A stretch of DNA of 64,000 nucleotides, taken from Roseateles saccharophilus. Lineage in GTDB: Bacteria > Pseudomonadota > Gammaproteobacteria > Burkholderiales > Burkholderiaceae_C. The DNA lies in the NCBI RefSeq assembly GCF_004342485.1, contig NZ_SMBU01000014.1, forward strand, positions 54,605 to 118,604, written 5' to 3'. Below, in pieces: positions 20,146-28,917 of this stretch. Position 1 is the first letter of the stretch. Each line of letters starts with the position of its first letter. The notes beneath the pieces were generated by a model. The model was given only the letters and a program-made list of their open reading frames with translations. It did no database searches and was not told the origin of the DNA. Position numbers and translations under genes: made by a program.

Positions 20146-21369
20146 TCAGCGCGGCACCAGCACCAGCAGCGTGCCGTTGCGGTCCTCGGTGATCCAGAGG
20201 CGGCCTTGCGCGTCCTGGTCCAGGTCGACCGGCGCGCCCATGGGATGGCGGCCAGGCTGAGCCGCCCAGCCGCTGATCAGCGGCTGGGCTTCGCCCGTGG
20301 GTTGGTGCCGGGCGTCGAAATGCCAGGCCATCAGCCGGTGCCCGCCGGGCTGGTAGCCATGCCAGGCCATGACCAGCGCACCGCGCCATGCGGCCGGCGC
20401 AGCTGGCCCGTAGAACAGCATGCCGAGCGGCGCTGCATGCGGCGGGATCAGCTTTGCAGGGGCTGCATAGTCCGCGCAGCTGCGTGCGCCAAAACTGGTG
20501 TCCAGCACATCGGTGCCGGTGCAGTGCGGCCAGCCGTAATGGCGCCCGGCCTCGACACGGTTGAGTTCGTCGGGGGGTGTGTCCGGCGCGTAGCTGCCGT
20601 CCGCCAGGGCGTCGCGACTGTTCTCGGCCTGCCAGAGCTGGCCGCTGTCGGGGTGGACAGCCAGCCCCATGGAGTTGCGCAGGCCCCAGGCGTAGGCGTG
20701 GCCTTCCCAGGCGTCGGCCGTGCCGGCCCTGGGGCTGTAGCGCCACACCGCGGCCCAGGGCGCAGTGCCGCCGGTCTGGCCGCAGCCCTGGGCATCGCCC
20801 GCGGCCACGCCATCGAAGGCCTCGCAATGGTCGGACGGGGCGCCCTGGTTGAGCCAAAGCGTGCCGTCGGCATCGATGACGAAGGTCTTGAGCGGGTGGC
20901 GACCCTGTTGCGGCAGGCCGGTGATGAGGGGATGCAGCCGGGCCGGCCGGCCTGCTGCGGGCAGCTCGACGCGGCTGATCTGGTGGGCCTCGGCGAGCAG
21001 GATGCGCCCCTGGGCATCGCGCCGGATGGCATGCGGGCGGTTCAGCCCCGTGAGCAGCACGTCCACCTGAAACGGCTGGCCGGGCTTGCGCGTGAGCGCC
21101 AGCAGCCGCCCGTGGCCGGCGTCCCAGCCGCCCATGTCGGTCACCAGCAGCCGCGCGCCGTCCAGGGCGAGGACGCCGCGCGGCCGGCCCAGGTCCTTGG
21201 CCGCCAGCGCCAGGCAGAAGCCCGGCGCAACGGTCAGCGAGGTGATGGCCGGCAGGTCGTCGCAGCGGCCCTGCGTCCGGTACGCGGCGCGCTCGGCATG
21301 GCCCTGGGTGGCCAGTGCGGTCATCAGGCACAGCGCGGCCGTGCGGGCGCGGGCGAGAAAACGCGTCAT
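20146..21369 (-). CDS. PQQ-type sugar dehydrogenase-like beta-propeller protein
   Basis: 407 residues with a signal peptide ending near HAERAAYR. The body is a six-bladed propeller of the glucose/sorbosone dehydrogenase family, with motifs such as HAIRRDAQGRILLAEAH, WGLRNSMGLAVHPDSGQLW, ENSRD and NRVEAGRHYGWPHC. Several periplasmic members bind PQQ and calcium and oxidise sugars, while others are enzymatically uncharacterised. The ATG at 21369 overlaps the stop of the sensor kinase gene (ATGA), so the enzyme is translated together with its two-component system. Confidence 0.85.
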   Translation of the reverse strand: MTRFLARARTAALCLMTALATQGHAERAAYRTQGRCDDLPAITSLTVAPGFCLALAAKDLGRPRGVLALDGARLLVTDMGGWDAGHGRLLALTRKPGQPFQVDVLLTGLNRPHAIRRDAQGRILLAEAHQISRVELPAAGRPARLHPLITGLPQQGRHPLKTFVIDADGTLWLNQGAPSDHCEAFDGVAAGDAQGCGQTGGTAPWAAVWRYSPRAGTADAWEGHAYAWGLRNSMGLAVHPDSGQLWQAENSRDALADGSYAPDTPPDELNRVEAGRHYGWPHCTGTDVLDTSFGARSCADYAAPAKLIPPHAAPLGMLFYGPAAPAAWRGALVMAWHGYQPGGHRLMAWHFDARHQPTGEAQPLISGWAAQPGRHPMGAPVDLDQDAQGRLWITEDRNGTLLVLVPR

Positions 21370-22718
21370 GGCGGCGTGGGGGGGCTTTGGGCTGCGGCAA
21401 GCTCGGGGCGGTGCCGGGCCCAGCGGATCTCCGCCCTCAGCCCGCCCAGCGGCGAGGTGTCGAGCCTCACGCTCGCCCCCTGCTGCCGCGCAGCTGCCTG
21501 CACGATGGCCAGGCCCAGGCCGCTGCCTTCGGTGCCGGCGCTCTCGCCGCGCTGGAAGCGGTCGAAGACGCGCTCGCGGGCTTCGAGCGGGATGCCAGGG
21601 CCGTCGTCGTCCACGCGCAGCAGCGGCGCGCCGGCCGCGCGCAGGGCCGCGACCTGCACGTGGCGGGCGCCGTACTTCACCGCGTTGTCGATGAGGTTGC
21701 GCAGCGCGCTGCGCAGGGCCTGCGGGTCGCCTTCCAGCGGCAGGGGCGCGGGCGCGTCGAGGGTCAGCGCGATGCCGGCCTTGTCGGCCAGCGGCTGCAG
21801 GTCGGCCACGGCCTGGCGGGCGATGTCGGCGAGGTCCAGGCCTTCGACGGGTGCGGCGGCGCCGGGCTCGGCGCGGGCCAGCGCGAGCAGTTGCTCGACG
21901 AGGCGCACCGCGCGGTCGATGCCGCCGCGCAGCCGCGCGATGGCCGCGTCCTGCTCGGGCCCGGGGGCGGAGTCGCGCAGCAGGCCGAGCTGCAGCTTCA
22001 GCGCGGTCAGCGGCGTGCGCAGTTCGTGGGCGGCGTCGGCGACGAAGCTGCGCTGCGCGTCGAAGGCCGTGGCCAGTCGGGCCAGCAGGCTGTTGAAGGC
22101 GTCCACCAGCGGCCCGACCTCGCCGGGCAGGCCGGCGGTGGGCAGGGCGTCGAGGGCATTGGCGCCGCGTGTGCCGGCCGCACTGGCCACGCGCGCCAGC
22201 GGCGCCAGCGATACGCCGATCAGCCACCACACCAGGGCCGCCACGAAGGGCAGCGCGATGGCGACGGGCACGATGCTGCGCAGCGCTGCGACGGCCGCCA
22301 GGCGCTGGCGCACGGCGATGGGCTGGGCCACCTGCACGACGCGCAGCGGCGTGGCCGCGCCGAACACGCGCCAGTCCTGGCCGGCCAGGTGCAGGTTGGA
22401 GTAGCCCAGCACCGCGCGCGCCGGCAGCGGCTCGGTCATGCCCTGGGGCCGGCTGGAATACAGCTCCAGGCCCTGCAGCGACCAGATCTGCACGACGTAG
22501 TCGAAGTTGGGGTCGGCCAGCGCGGCGGCCTCGTCGCGGGCGACGCGGCCCTGGTCGCGCAGCGATAGCGCGGTCTGGCGCAGCTGATAGTCGAACAGCT
22601 CGTCGGCCTCGGCGCGCACGCTGACGTAGGTGGCGCCGCCTACGGCCAGGGCCGTCACGGCGCCGAGGGCCGCGAGCAGCGCGAAGAGCCGGCCGCGCAG
22701 GGTGCCGAGCAATGTCAT
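21366..22718 (-). CDS. QseC-like sensor histidine kinase
   Basis: 450 residues. One membrane segment lies near residues 10-30 and a second near 145-165, flanking a periplasmic sensor of about 115 residues. A HAMP stretch, a HisKA domain with DAAHELRTPLTALKLQ, and a HATPase with LRNLIDNAVKYGA, VDDDGPGIP and GSGLGLAIV follow. All catalytic residues are present. The ATG overlaps the response regulator stop, and the stop overlaps the sugar dehydrogenase start, so three genes form one coupled unit. Confidence 0.92.
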   Translation of the reverse strand: MTLLGTLRGRLFALLAALGAVTALAVGGATYVSVRAEADELFDYQLRQTALSLRDQGRVARDEAAALADPNFDYVVQIWSLQGLELYSSRPQGMTEPLPARAVLGYSNLHLAGQDWRVFGAATPLRVVQVAQPIAVRQRLAAVAALRSIVPVAIALPFVAALVWWLIGVSLAPLARVASAAGTRGANALDALPTAGLPGEVGPLVDAFNSLLARLATAFDAQRSFVADAAHELRTPLTALKLQLGLLRDSAPGPEQDAAIARLRGGIDRAVRLVEQLLALARAEPGAAAPVEGLDLADIARQAVADLQPLADKAGIALTLDAPAPLPLEGDPQALRSALRNLIDNAVKYGARHVQVAALRAAGAPLLRVDDDGPGIPLEARERVFDRFQRGESAGTEGSGLGLAIVQAAARQQGASVRLDTSPLGGLRAEIRWARHRPELAAAQSPPTPP

Positions 22719-23383
22719 GACTTTTCAGGCCCGGCGTAGTAGCCCAGGCCGCGCACCGTGTGCAGCAGATCGGCCCCCAGCTTCTTGCGCAGCTGGTGCA
22801 TGTAGACGCTGATCGCGTTGCTCTCCAGCTCCTCGCCCCAGCCGTAGAGGCGGTCCTCGAGCTGGGCGCGCGAGACGATGGCGCCGGGGCGTTCCAGCAG
22901 CGCCTCCAGCAGCGCGAACTCGCGCGCCGACAGCAGGATGGGGCGGCCGGCTCGAGTGACCTCGCGCGTGGCCGGGTCCAGGCGCAGGTCGGCCACCTGC
23001 AGCGCAGTGTCGGTGCGCCCGCCGTGGCGGCGCGTGACGGCGCGCAGCCGCGCGAGCAGTTCGTCCAGCTCGAAGGGCTTGACGAGGTAGTCGTCGGCAC
23101 CGGCGTCCAGGCCGGCGACCTTGTCGGCGAGGGCGTCGCGCGCGGTCAGCACGATGACGGGCGTCGCGTCGCCGCGCGCGCGCAGCGTGCGCAGCACGTC
23201 CACGCCGCTGCGCCTGGGCAGGCCGAGGTCCAGCAGCACGGCGTCGAAGCGCTCGCCGCTGGCCAGCACGCCGTCGGCCGCCAGGCCGTCGCGCACCCAG
23301 TCGGCCGCAAAGCCCTGGCGGCGCAGCGCTTCGCGCAGGCTCTCGCCGATCATGGGGTCGTCTTCAACGAGGAGGAGGCGCAT
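22715..23383 (-). CDS. QseB-like OmpR-family response regulator
   Basis: 222 residues. Receiver domain with the acidic pair EDD at 7-9, phosphoacceptor Asp52 (LLDLGLP) and Lys in LVKPFELDE. A winged-helix DNA-binding domain occupies about 125-220 (REFALLEALLERPG, ISVYMHQLRKKLG). It is the first gene of a unit with its kinase and a periplasmic sugar dehydrogenase-like protein, which may be a target or part of the sensing route. Confidence 0.93.
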   Translation of the reverse strand: MRLLLVEDDPMIGESLREALRRQGFAADWVRDGLAADGVLASGERFDAVLLDLGLPRRSGVDVLRTLRARGDATPVIVLTARDALADKVAGLDAGADDYLVKPFELDELLARLRAVTRRHGGRTDTALQVADLRLDPATREVTRAGRPILLSAREFALLEALLERPGAIVSRAQLEDRLYGWGEELESNAISVYMHQLRKKLGADLLHTVRGLGYYAGPEKS

Positions 23384-23545
23384 CGTCGGCGGGCAGGGGC
23401 ATGGCGACGGCGATTCTGGCAGCGCCTGCGCCGGCCCATGTGAATGTGCACGTCGGCAGCGGGTGCGGGCGGCCTAGCATGCGCCGCGGCTGCGGCGACC
23501 GCCGTGCTGCCGATCAACGATCCATTCGAGGCAAGGGGAGCATCG

Positions 23546-24586
23546 ATGAGCATGGAGAAGTCAGCCAGCAGGAAGGACCGCGCGGCATTCAAGGCCGGTG
23601 AGCGCGCCCTCGGCGAGGTCTGCGAGAAATTGCAGGAGATGGTCGAGCGATCGAGCGAATGGATCGAGACCGTCATGATGGCGGCCGGCTTCTTCCTGCT
23701 GGCGGTGGCCGCCAACGCGCCGAAGGAGATGGAAGTCCTGGGCGTCAAGATCGACATCGAAGGCGAGCACAGGATCCTGTTCCTGGGCGTCCTGGCCGCT
23801 GCGCTGTTGTTCCGGCTGGTGCAGGGCTGGGCGCTGTACAGCCTGTCCAAAGACGCGATCCAGACGAGGTTCGAGGAGGTGGTGGACGCCCTGATCCAGC
23901 TGCGCGCCATGTTGGTGGACCGCATGATGAGCCACCGGCGCCTGGTCGAAGACGCGCTGGAGACCATCGTGGAGCAGGCCCGGTTGCCCTATCTCGCCGG
24001 GCTGTTCGACGTGTCGGAACTGCTGGAGGGCGAGGACGAGCAGGGCTGTCTCAGGGTCTTTTCGGTGGAGCCGGAACAGCTGCGCGTCGAGGCCGGGCAG
24101 CTGATCCTGCGCCGCCGGCAGGCTTTGCTCAGCCGGGGCTTGGCGGCGTGGTATCCCGATCACCTCTGGACGCCCGCGGCCGGGCGGGCGGTGGACCTGG
24201 CAGTGGCCGAGCGCGAGGCCTTTGCGGCCCGGCAGGCCTGCGTGTTGGTGCACGGGACGGGTGGCGGTGTCGCTTTTGCCCAGGACGCGGCGATCGATGT
24301 GGCCGACCAGCACGTCAGGCAACTGCACGGCGAGCGGGACGCCGCCATGGCCGCGCTGGCGCAGCACGTCGAAAGGTTCAGGGAGCAGGCCGGCGAGGCC
24401 GCGAGTGACGAGGGCAAGAATCTTGGCGGCCTGGTCGTGCGGGTCGACAAGATCAACCGCACGGCCCGCCGCTACCGCCTCCTCGCCAGGCTGGGCCTCG
24501 GCTTCCATCTGCTCGTGCCGACCGCTGCGGCCCTGGTGGCGCTGGCGGCCGTCATCGCGGCGCACTGGGGCGGCCACGCCGGCTGA
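23546..24586 (+). CDS. Unknown three-helix membrane protein
   Basis: About 346 residues. Two hydrophobic segments lie at roughly 36-56 and 76-97, and a third near the C-terminus (about 317-340). Between them is a large helical domain with runs such as RLVEDALETIVEQARLP and DQHVRQLHGERDAAMAALAQHVERF, so a coiled coil is likely. No family was recognised. The start at 23546 has GGGGAGC eight bases upstream; ATG at 23552 is the alternative. It lies between a divergent QseBC-like system and a convergent antiporter and appears to be a single-gene transcript. Confidence 0.65.
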   Translation: MSMEKSASRKDRAAFKAGERALGEVCEKLQEMVERSSEWIETVMMAAGFFLLAVAANAPKEMEVLGVKIDIEGEHRILFLGVLAAALLFRLVQGWALYSLSKDAIQTRFEEVVDALIQLRAMLVDRMMSHRRLVEDALETIVEQARLPYLAGLFDVSELLEGEDEQGCLRVFSVEPEQLRVEAGQLILRRRQALLSRGLAAWYPDHLWTPAAGRAVDLAVAEREAFAARQACVLVHGTGGGVAFAQDAAIDVADQHVRQLHGERDAAMAALAQHVERFREQAGEAASDEGKNLGGLVVRVDKINRTARRYRLLARLGLGFHLLVPTAAALVALAAVIAAHWGGHAG

Positions 24587-24604
24587 CGGCGCGCCCGCAA
24601 GGGC

Positions 24605-25972
24605 TCAGGCCGTGCTGCCGGCCGCTCTGCCGCCGACGGCTTCGAGCTCGCCGCTGGCGCGCGCCCTGCGGCCGTAGACGAGCTCGAACAGCGGGCTGGC
24701 CATCATCGTCGTGATGACGGCCATCAGCACCAGCATCGAGAACAGGGCCGGGCCGATGATGCCCTTCTGCAGGCCGATGTTGATGATGATGAGCTCCATC
24801 AGGCCGCGCGAGTTCATCAGCGCGCCGATGCCCAAGGCGGTGCGCTGGTCCTCGCCCGCCATGCGCGCGGCCAGGTAGCAGGCACCGAACTTGGCCAGCA
24901 CCGAGGCCGCCAGCACGCCCAGCGCGATCAGCAGCAGCTGCATGGAATTGATCATGTCCAGCCGCGTGTTCAGGCCCGAGTAGGTGAAGAACATCGGCAG
25001 CAGCAGCACGACGGCCAGCGGCTCGACCTTCTTCTTCAGCTCGGCCGCGAACAGGTCGCGCGGCATGACGGCGCCGAGGATGAAGCCGCCGAAGATGGAG
25101 TGGATGCCGACCGCGTCCATCACGAAGGCCGACAGGCAGAACAGCGCCATCGTGATGCCCAGCACCGTCGTGCTCATGCCGCCCTCGCGCTCGACGATGC
25201 GACCCAGCGGCGCCAGCAGCCGGCGGCCGAACAGCAGGATGAAGGCGGCATAGAGCACGCCGCCGCCGATGGCCAGCACGGCCACGCCGGGGCCGGCGCC
25301 GAAGGCGGCCAGCACCAGGGCCAGCACGCACCAGGACACCGCGTCGTCGAAGGCGCCCGCCGTCAGCGACAGCGTGCCCAGCGACGTGTCAGCCAGGCCG
25401 CGCTCGTTGATGATGCGGGCCAGCATCGGGAAGGCCGTCAGCGCGATGCAGGCGCCCATGAACAGCGTGGCATTGGCCGGCGAGATGCCAGGCGCGAACA
25501 GGCCCGGGACGCCGAGCAGCACCGGCGTGATCAGGAAGGCGATGAAGAAGGGCGCCGCGATGCCGGCCATGGACACGCCCAGCGCGCTCCCGGCCTTGGT
25601 CTGGAAATGGTCCAGCCGCAGCGTCGTGCCCACCAGGAACATGTACAGGCCCACGCCCAGCTGCGAGCCGGCATAGAGCACGTTCTTCATTTCCCTGGGA
25701 AAGACCGTGGCCTGCAGCCCGGGCAGCAGCAGGCCCAGCAGCGACGGGCCCAGGAGGACGCCGGCAATCATCTCGCCCACCACCTGCGGCTGACCGAGGA
25801 AGCGCCGGCCTGCCCAGCCGACGACGCGGCAGCTCAGCAGGATCAGCGCCAGCTGCAGGAAGAAGTGCACGCTGAAGTCGGCGGGCGAATAGGTCTGGGC
25901 GGCCGCCGGGGCCGCGGGGCCGTGCTTGGCGAAGACATCGCCGAGCAGCTCCAGCAGGTTGAAGTTGTCCAT
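24605..25972 (-). CDS. CPA2-family cation:proton antiporter
   Basis: 455 residues with 12-13 hydrophobic segments of the Kef/NapA-type sodium/proton exchanger domain. Typical pieces are LGQPQVVGEMIAGVLLGPS, TLSLTAGAFDDAVSW with the ion-binding acidic pair, and IGALMNSRGLMELIIINIGL. No C-terminal TrkA-N domain is present, unlike KefB or KefC. It probably exchanges Na+ or K+ for protons across the inner membrane. The ion cannot be told from sequence. Confidence 0.9.
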   Translation of the reverse strand: MDNFNLLELLGDVFAKHGPAAPAAAQTYSPADFSVHFFLQLALILLSCRVVGWAGRRFLGQPQVVGEMIAGVLLGPSLLGLLLPGLQATVFPREMKNVLYAGSQLGVGLYMFLVGTTLRLDHFQTKAGSALGVSMAGIAAPFFIAFLITPVLLGVPGLFAPGISPANATLFMGACIALTAFPMLARIINERGLADTSLGTLSLTAGAFDDAVSWCVLALVLAAFGAGPGVAVLAIGGGVLYAAFILLFGRRLLAPLGRIVEREGGMSTTVLGITMALFCLSAFVMDAVGIHSIFGGFILGAVMPRDLFAAELKKKVEPLAVVLLLPMFFTYSGLNTRLDMINSMQLLLIALGVLAASVLAKFGACYLAARMAGEDQRTALGIGALMNSRGLMELIIINIGLQKGIIGPALFSMLVLMAVITTMMASPLFELVYGRRARASGELEAVGGRAAGSTA

Positions 25973-26131
25973 GGGTTCCGGGTCTTTTGCGTCGTGGCCG
26001 CTGTCGCGCCGGCGCTCCGGCCGGCGGCGATGTCAGCGTTGTCTCTCGTCGGCCGGTCCGATTGCCGACCTGCCGCCGCCCACTGTGCCAGCGGCTTTCC
26101 GGCTGTCCATACGGGTGAGCCGCGGCGGGCC

Positions 26132-26175
26132 TATGTACCTGCGTCGAGGTTGTGGTCTTGTAGGTACATATGTAC
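26132..26175. promoter_or_regulatory. Tandem operators of the Phd/VapC module
   Basis: Three copies of the TATGTAC core are arranged as dyads. TATGTACCT (26132-26140) is exactly matched by AGGTACATA (26162-26170), and GTACATATGTAC (26164-26175) is a perfect 12 bp palindrome. A TTGTGG (26150-26155) and a TACATT (26173-26178) with a 17 bp spacer make a plausible promoter lying across the palindrome. This is what an autorepressed toxin-antitoxin operon needs. Confidence 0.65.
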
Positions 26176-26188
26176 ATTCTCGACCACG

Positions 26189-26437
26189 ATGAAGCTCCTC
26201 AGCAGCCGTGAGTTCAACCGCGATGTCAGCCTCGCCAAGCGCGCGGCCAACGTCGAGCCGGTGCTGATCACCGACCGGGGCCGGCCCACCCATGTGCTGA
26301 TGAGCATCGCGGACTACCGCCGCCTGACGGGCGAGGGCGAAAGCATCCTCGAGGTGCTGGCCATGCCGCAGCTCGTCGAGCTGGATGCGGGCGACGCCTC
26401 CGACGGCGCCTGGGACCACCGCGAGAAGGTCGACTGA
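26189..26437 (+). CDS. Phd/YefM-family antitoxin
   Basis: 82 residues. The N-terminal fold is the Phd/YefM type (SSREFNRDVSLAKRAAN, VLITDRGRPTHVLMSIADYRRL). The acidic C-terminal tail would neutralise the toxin. The ATG at 26189 is 13 bp after the end of the palindromic operator. The stop overlaps the toxin start (TGATG). Confidence 0.88.
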   Translation: MKLLSSREFNRDVSLAKRAANVEPVLITDRGRPTHVLMSIADYRRLTGEGESILEVLAMPQLVELDAGDASDGAWDHREKVD

Positions 26438-26937
26438 TGTACCTGCTCGACACCGGCATCGTGCTGGAGCTGCGCAAGGCCAAGGCCGGCCAGGCCGACG
26501 CCGGCCTCGCGGCCTGGGCCGCCGGCATCGCGCGGCAGAAGCTCTTCATCTCCGCGCTGAACCTGCTGGAGATCGAGAACGCGGCCGCGCGCCTGGGCCG
26601 CAAGGACCGCACCGCGGGCCTCGTGGTGCGTGAATGGATTGACGGCCATGTGGTGCCGGCCTTCGACGGGCGCGTGCTGCCCGTGGATGCCGCCGTCGTG
26701 CGCCGCCGCGCCCAGCTGCCCTATGCCAACACGCGCGACGGCCTGCTCGCCGCCACCGCGCTGGAGCACGGGCTCACGCTGGTGACGCGCCGCGTCACCT
26801 CGTTCCGCGCCGGCCGCGTGAAGCTGCTCAACCCCTCGGGGCAGAGCGCCGTGCCGGCCGGCGACGAGGACGAGGACTGGGGCCAGGCGACCCAGGCCGG
26901 CCATGTCTGGCTGAAGAACCTCTACGTACGAATCTAG
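26437..26937 (+). CDS. VapC-like PIN-domain toxin
   Basis: 166 residues, a PIN-domain ribonuclease. Acidic residues Asp5, Glu45 and Asp101 (NTRDGLLAATA) are in place. The segment that usually holds the fourth acid (TRNxxDF) reads TRRVTSF, so that residue is missing. The C-terminus carries about 35 extra residues with an acidic GDEDEDWG run beyond the usual PIN length. It follows the antitoxin with a one-base overlap and is followed after two bases by the halogenase-like gene. Confidence 0.85.
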   Translation: MYLLDTGIVLELRKAKAGQADAGLAAWAAGIARQKLFISALNLLEIENAAARLGRKDRTAGLVVREWIDGHVVPAFDGRVLPVDAAVVRRRAQLPYANTRDGLLAATALEHGLTLVTRRVTSFRAGRVKLLNPSGQSAVPAGDEDEDWGQATQAGHVWLKNLYVRI

Positions 26938-26939
26938 GC

Positions 26940-28484
26940 ATGTCGACGACGCAGCGACGCATCCTCATCGTCGGCGGCGGCACGGCCGGCTGGCTGACGG
27001 CCGCCTACCTCGCCAAGGCCCTGCGCCTGGGCGAGCGCAGCCATCTCGAAGTGACGGTGCTGGAGTCGCCCGACATCGGCGTCATCGGCGTCGGCGAGGG
27101 CACCTTCCCGACGATACGCACGACGCTGCAGTTCCTCGGCATCGACGAGGCGCGCTTCATCCGCGAGACCGCGGCGACGCTGAAGCAGGGCATACGCTTC
27201 GTCGACTGGGCGCGCACGCCCGTAGGCGGCGAGTCCCGCCACTTCTTCCATCCCTTCGAGGCGCCGTTCTATGCCGAAGGGCTCAACCTCGTGCCCTACT
27301 GGCTGCTGCAGGACGAGGCCACGCGGCTGCCCTTCGCGCAGGCGCTGACCATCCAGCAGCGCGTGGCCGAGGCGCAGCGGGCGCCGCGGCGGGCCCACGA
27401 GGCGCCTTACACGGCGCCGCTGAACTACGCCTACCACTTCGACGCGCTGAAGCTGGCGCGGCTGCTGGCCGAGCATGCCCGCCAGCTCGGCGTGCGCCAT
27501 CTGCAGGGCACCGTGACCCAGGCGGGCCTGGACGCCACGGGCGCCATCGCCCATGTCGACACGCCCGAGCTGGGCCGCCTGCAGGCCGACCTCTACATCG
27601 ACTGCACGGGCTTCCGGGCCGAGCTGATCGGCCGCGCGCTGGGCGCCCAGCTGAAGTCCGCGCGCGGCATCCTGTTCGCCGACCGCGCGCTGGCCTGCAA
27701 GCTCCCCGTCAATGCCGACGACGCGGTGATGGAGAGCTGCACCATCGCCACCGCCCACGAGGCGGGCTGGATCTGGGACATCGGCCTGAACGGTGCGCGC
27801 GGCCTGGGCTGCGTCTATTCGAGCGACCACCTCGGCGACGACCGCGCGGCCGAGATCCTGCGCCGCCATGCCGGCGCAGGCGCGGGCGAGGTCGCGCTGC
27901 GCAGCATTCCCTTTGCGCCCGGCTACCGCGAGCGCCAGTGGGTGAAGAACTGCGTCGCCGTCGGCCTGTCGGCCGGCTTCCTGGAGCCGCTGGAGTCGAC
28001 CGGCCTCGTGCTCATCGAGGCAGCCGTCGGCATGATCGCCGAGATGGTGCCGCACAGCGGCCCGATGGAGGCGCCGGCGCGGCGCTTCAACGAGCTGATG
28101 ACGGCGCGCTTCGAGAACATCATCAACTTCCTGAAGCTGCACTATTGCCTGAGTGGCCGGCGGGAGCCGTTCTGGCGCGACAACGCCGCTCCGGCCACCA
28201 TCCCGGAGCGCCTGGCCGAGCTGCTGGAGCAGTGGCGGCTGCGCCCGCCGGGGCGCTTCGACTTCGGGCTGGATACCGAGACCTTCGCCTTCTTCAACTA
28301 CCAGTACATCTTGTACGGCATGGGCTTCTCGACCGACCTCGGCGCGGGCCGCGCGGACTTCACTCAGGTCGAGGAGGCGAACCGGCTGTTCGCCAAGATC
28401 CAGCGCTTCACCGAGCGCGCCCTCGTCGACCTGCCCAGCCACAGCGCGCTGATCCGCCAGCTCACCGGCGCGCCGCTGCGTTAG
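26940..28484 (+). CDS. Tryptophan halogenase-family flavoenzyme
   Basis: 514 residues. The N-terminal FAD motif reads GGGTAGW (12-18), followed by GVGEGTFPTI. A lysine at 82 (TLKQGIRFVDW) fits the essential lysine of PrnA-type halogenases, and the later FLEPLESTG segment carries the conserved Glu-Ser pair. The halogenase signature WxWxIP reads WIWDIG (277-282), so the proline is replaced. FAD-dependent halogenases use reduced FAD supplied by a reductase plus chloride or bromide to halogenate aromatic rings; whether this member does so is unknown. No flavin reductase gene or TonB receptor is adjacent. It starts two bases after the toxin gene, so it may be read from the toxin-antitoxin promoter. 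Confidence 0.85.
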   Translation: MSTTQRRILIVGGGTAGWLTAAYLAKALRLGERSHLEVTVLESPDIGVIGVGEGTFPTIRTTLQFLGIDEARFIRETAATLKQGIRFVDWARTPVGGESRHFFHPFEAPFYAEGLNLVPYWLLQDEATRLPFAQALTIQQRVAEAQRAPRRAHEAPYTAPLNYAYHFDALKLARLLAEHARQLGVRHLQGTVTQAGLDATGAIAHVDTPELGRLQADLYIDCTGFRAELIGRALGAQLKSARGILFADRALACKLPVNADDAVMESCTIATAHEAGWIWDIGLNGARGLGCVYSSDHLGDDRAAEILRRHAGAGAGEVALRSIPFAPGYRERQWVKNCVAVGLSAGFLEPLESTGLVLIEAAVGMIAEMVPHSGPMEAPARRFNELMTARFENIINFLKLHYCLSGRREPFWRDNAAPATIPERLAELLEQWRLRPPGRFDFGLDTETFAFFNYQYILYGMGFSTDLGAGRADFTQVEEANRLFAKIQRFTERALVDLPSHSALIRQLTGAPLR

Positions 28485-28521
28485 GCTGCGGACTCCCCGG
28501 CTGCGCCACTGCAGGTCACCC

Positions 28522-28914
28522 ATGAGCAAGAGCCCCTCCGCCAACACCCCGCCGGCCTCGGCCCTGATCGACGAACGCATCGCGAGCCTGGGCGGCTGGC
28601 GCGGCCAGATGCTCGCGGCACTGCGCGCCCTCGTCCTCGAGGCTGACCCCGGCATCGTCGAGGAGTGGAAGTGGAGCAACCCGGTCTGGTCGTGCGACGG
28701 CATCGTCTGCACCGGCGAGGCCTACAAGAGCGTCGTGAAGATGACCTTCCCCAGGGGTGCTGCGCTGGCCGACCCGGCCGGGCTCTTCAATTCCAGCCTG
28801 GACGGCAATGTGCGCCGAGCCATCGACTTCCGCGAGGGCGACAGGCTGGACGAGGCCGCGCTGAAGGCGCTGTTCCGCGCCGCCGTGGCGCTGAACCAGG
28901 CGGCCGGAAAATAG
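28522..28914 (+). CDS. DUF1801-domain protein
   Basis: 130 residues. The pattern EEWKWSNPVWSCDGIVCTGEAYKSVVKMTF is the core of the DUF1801 / YdhG-like fold, small proteins of unknown function often found near stress genes. It follows the halogenase-like gene by 37 bp on the same strand and ends 3 bp before a convergent gene. Confidence 0.8.
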   Translation: MSKSPSANTPPASALIDERIASLGGWRGQMLAALRALVLEADPGIVEEWKWSNPVWSCDGIVCTGEAYKSVVKMTFPRGAALADPAGLFNSSLDGNVRRAIDFREGDRLDEAALKALFRAAVALNQAAGK

Positions 28915-28917
28915 GCG

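Noticed and set aside
20146..23100. A 984-codon minus-strand frame joining the sugar dehydrogenase to upstream sequence
   Set aside because: The part upstream of 21369 is an out-of-frame reading of the histidine kinase and regulator. Only the 407-residue part from the ATG at 21369 is protein-like.
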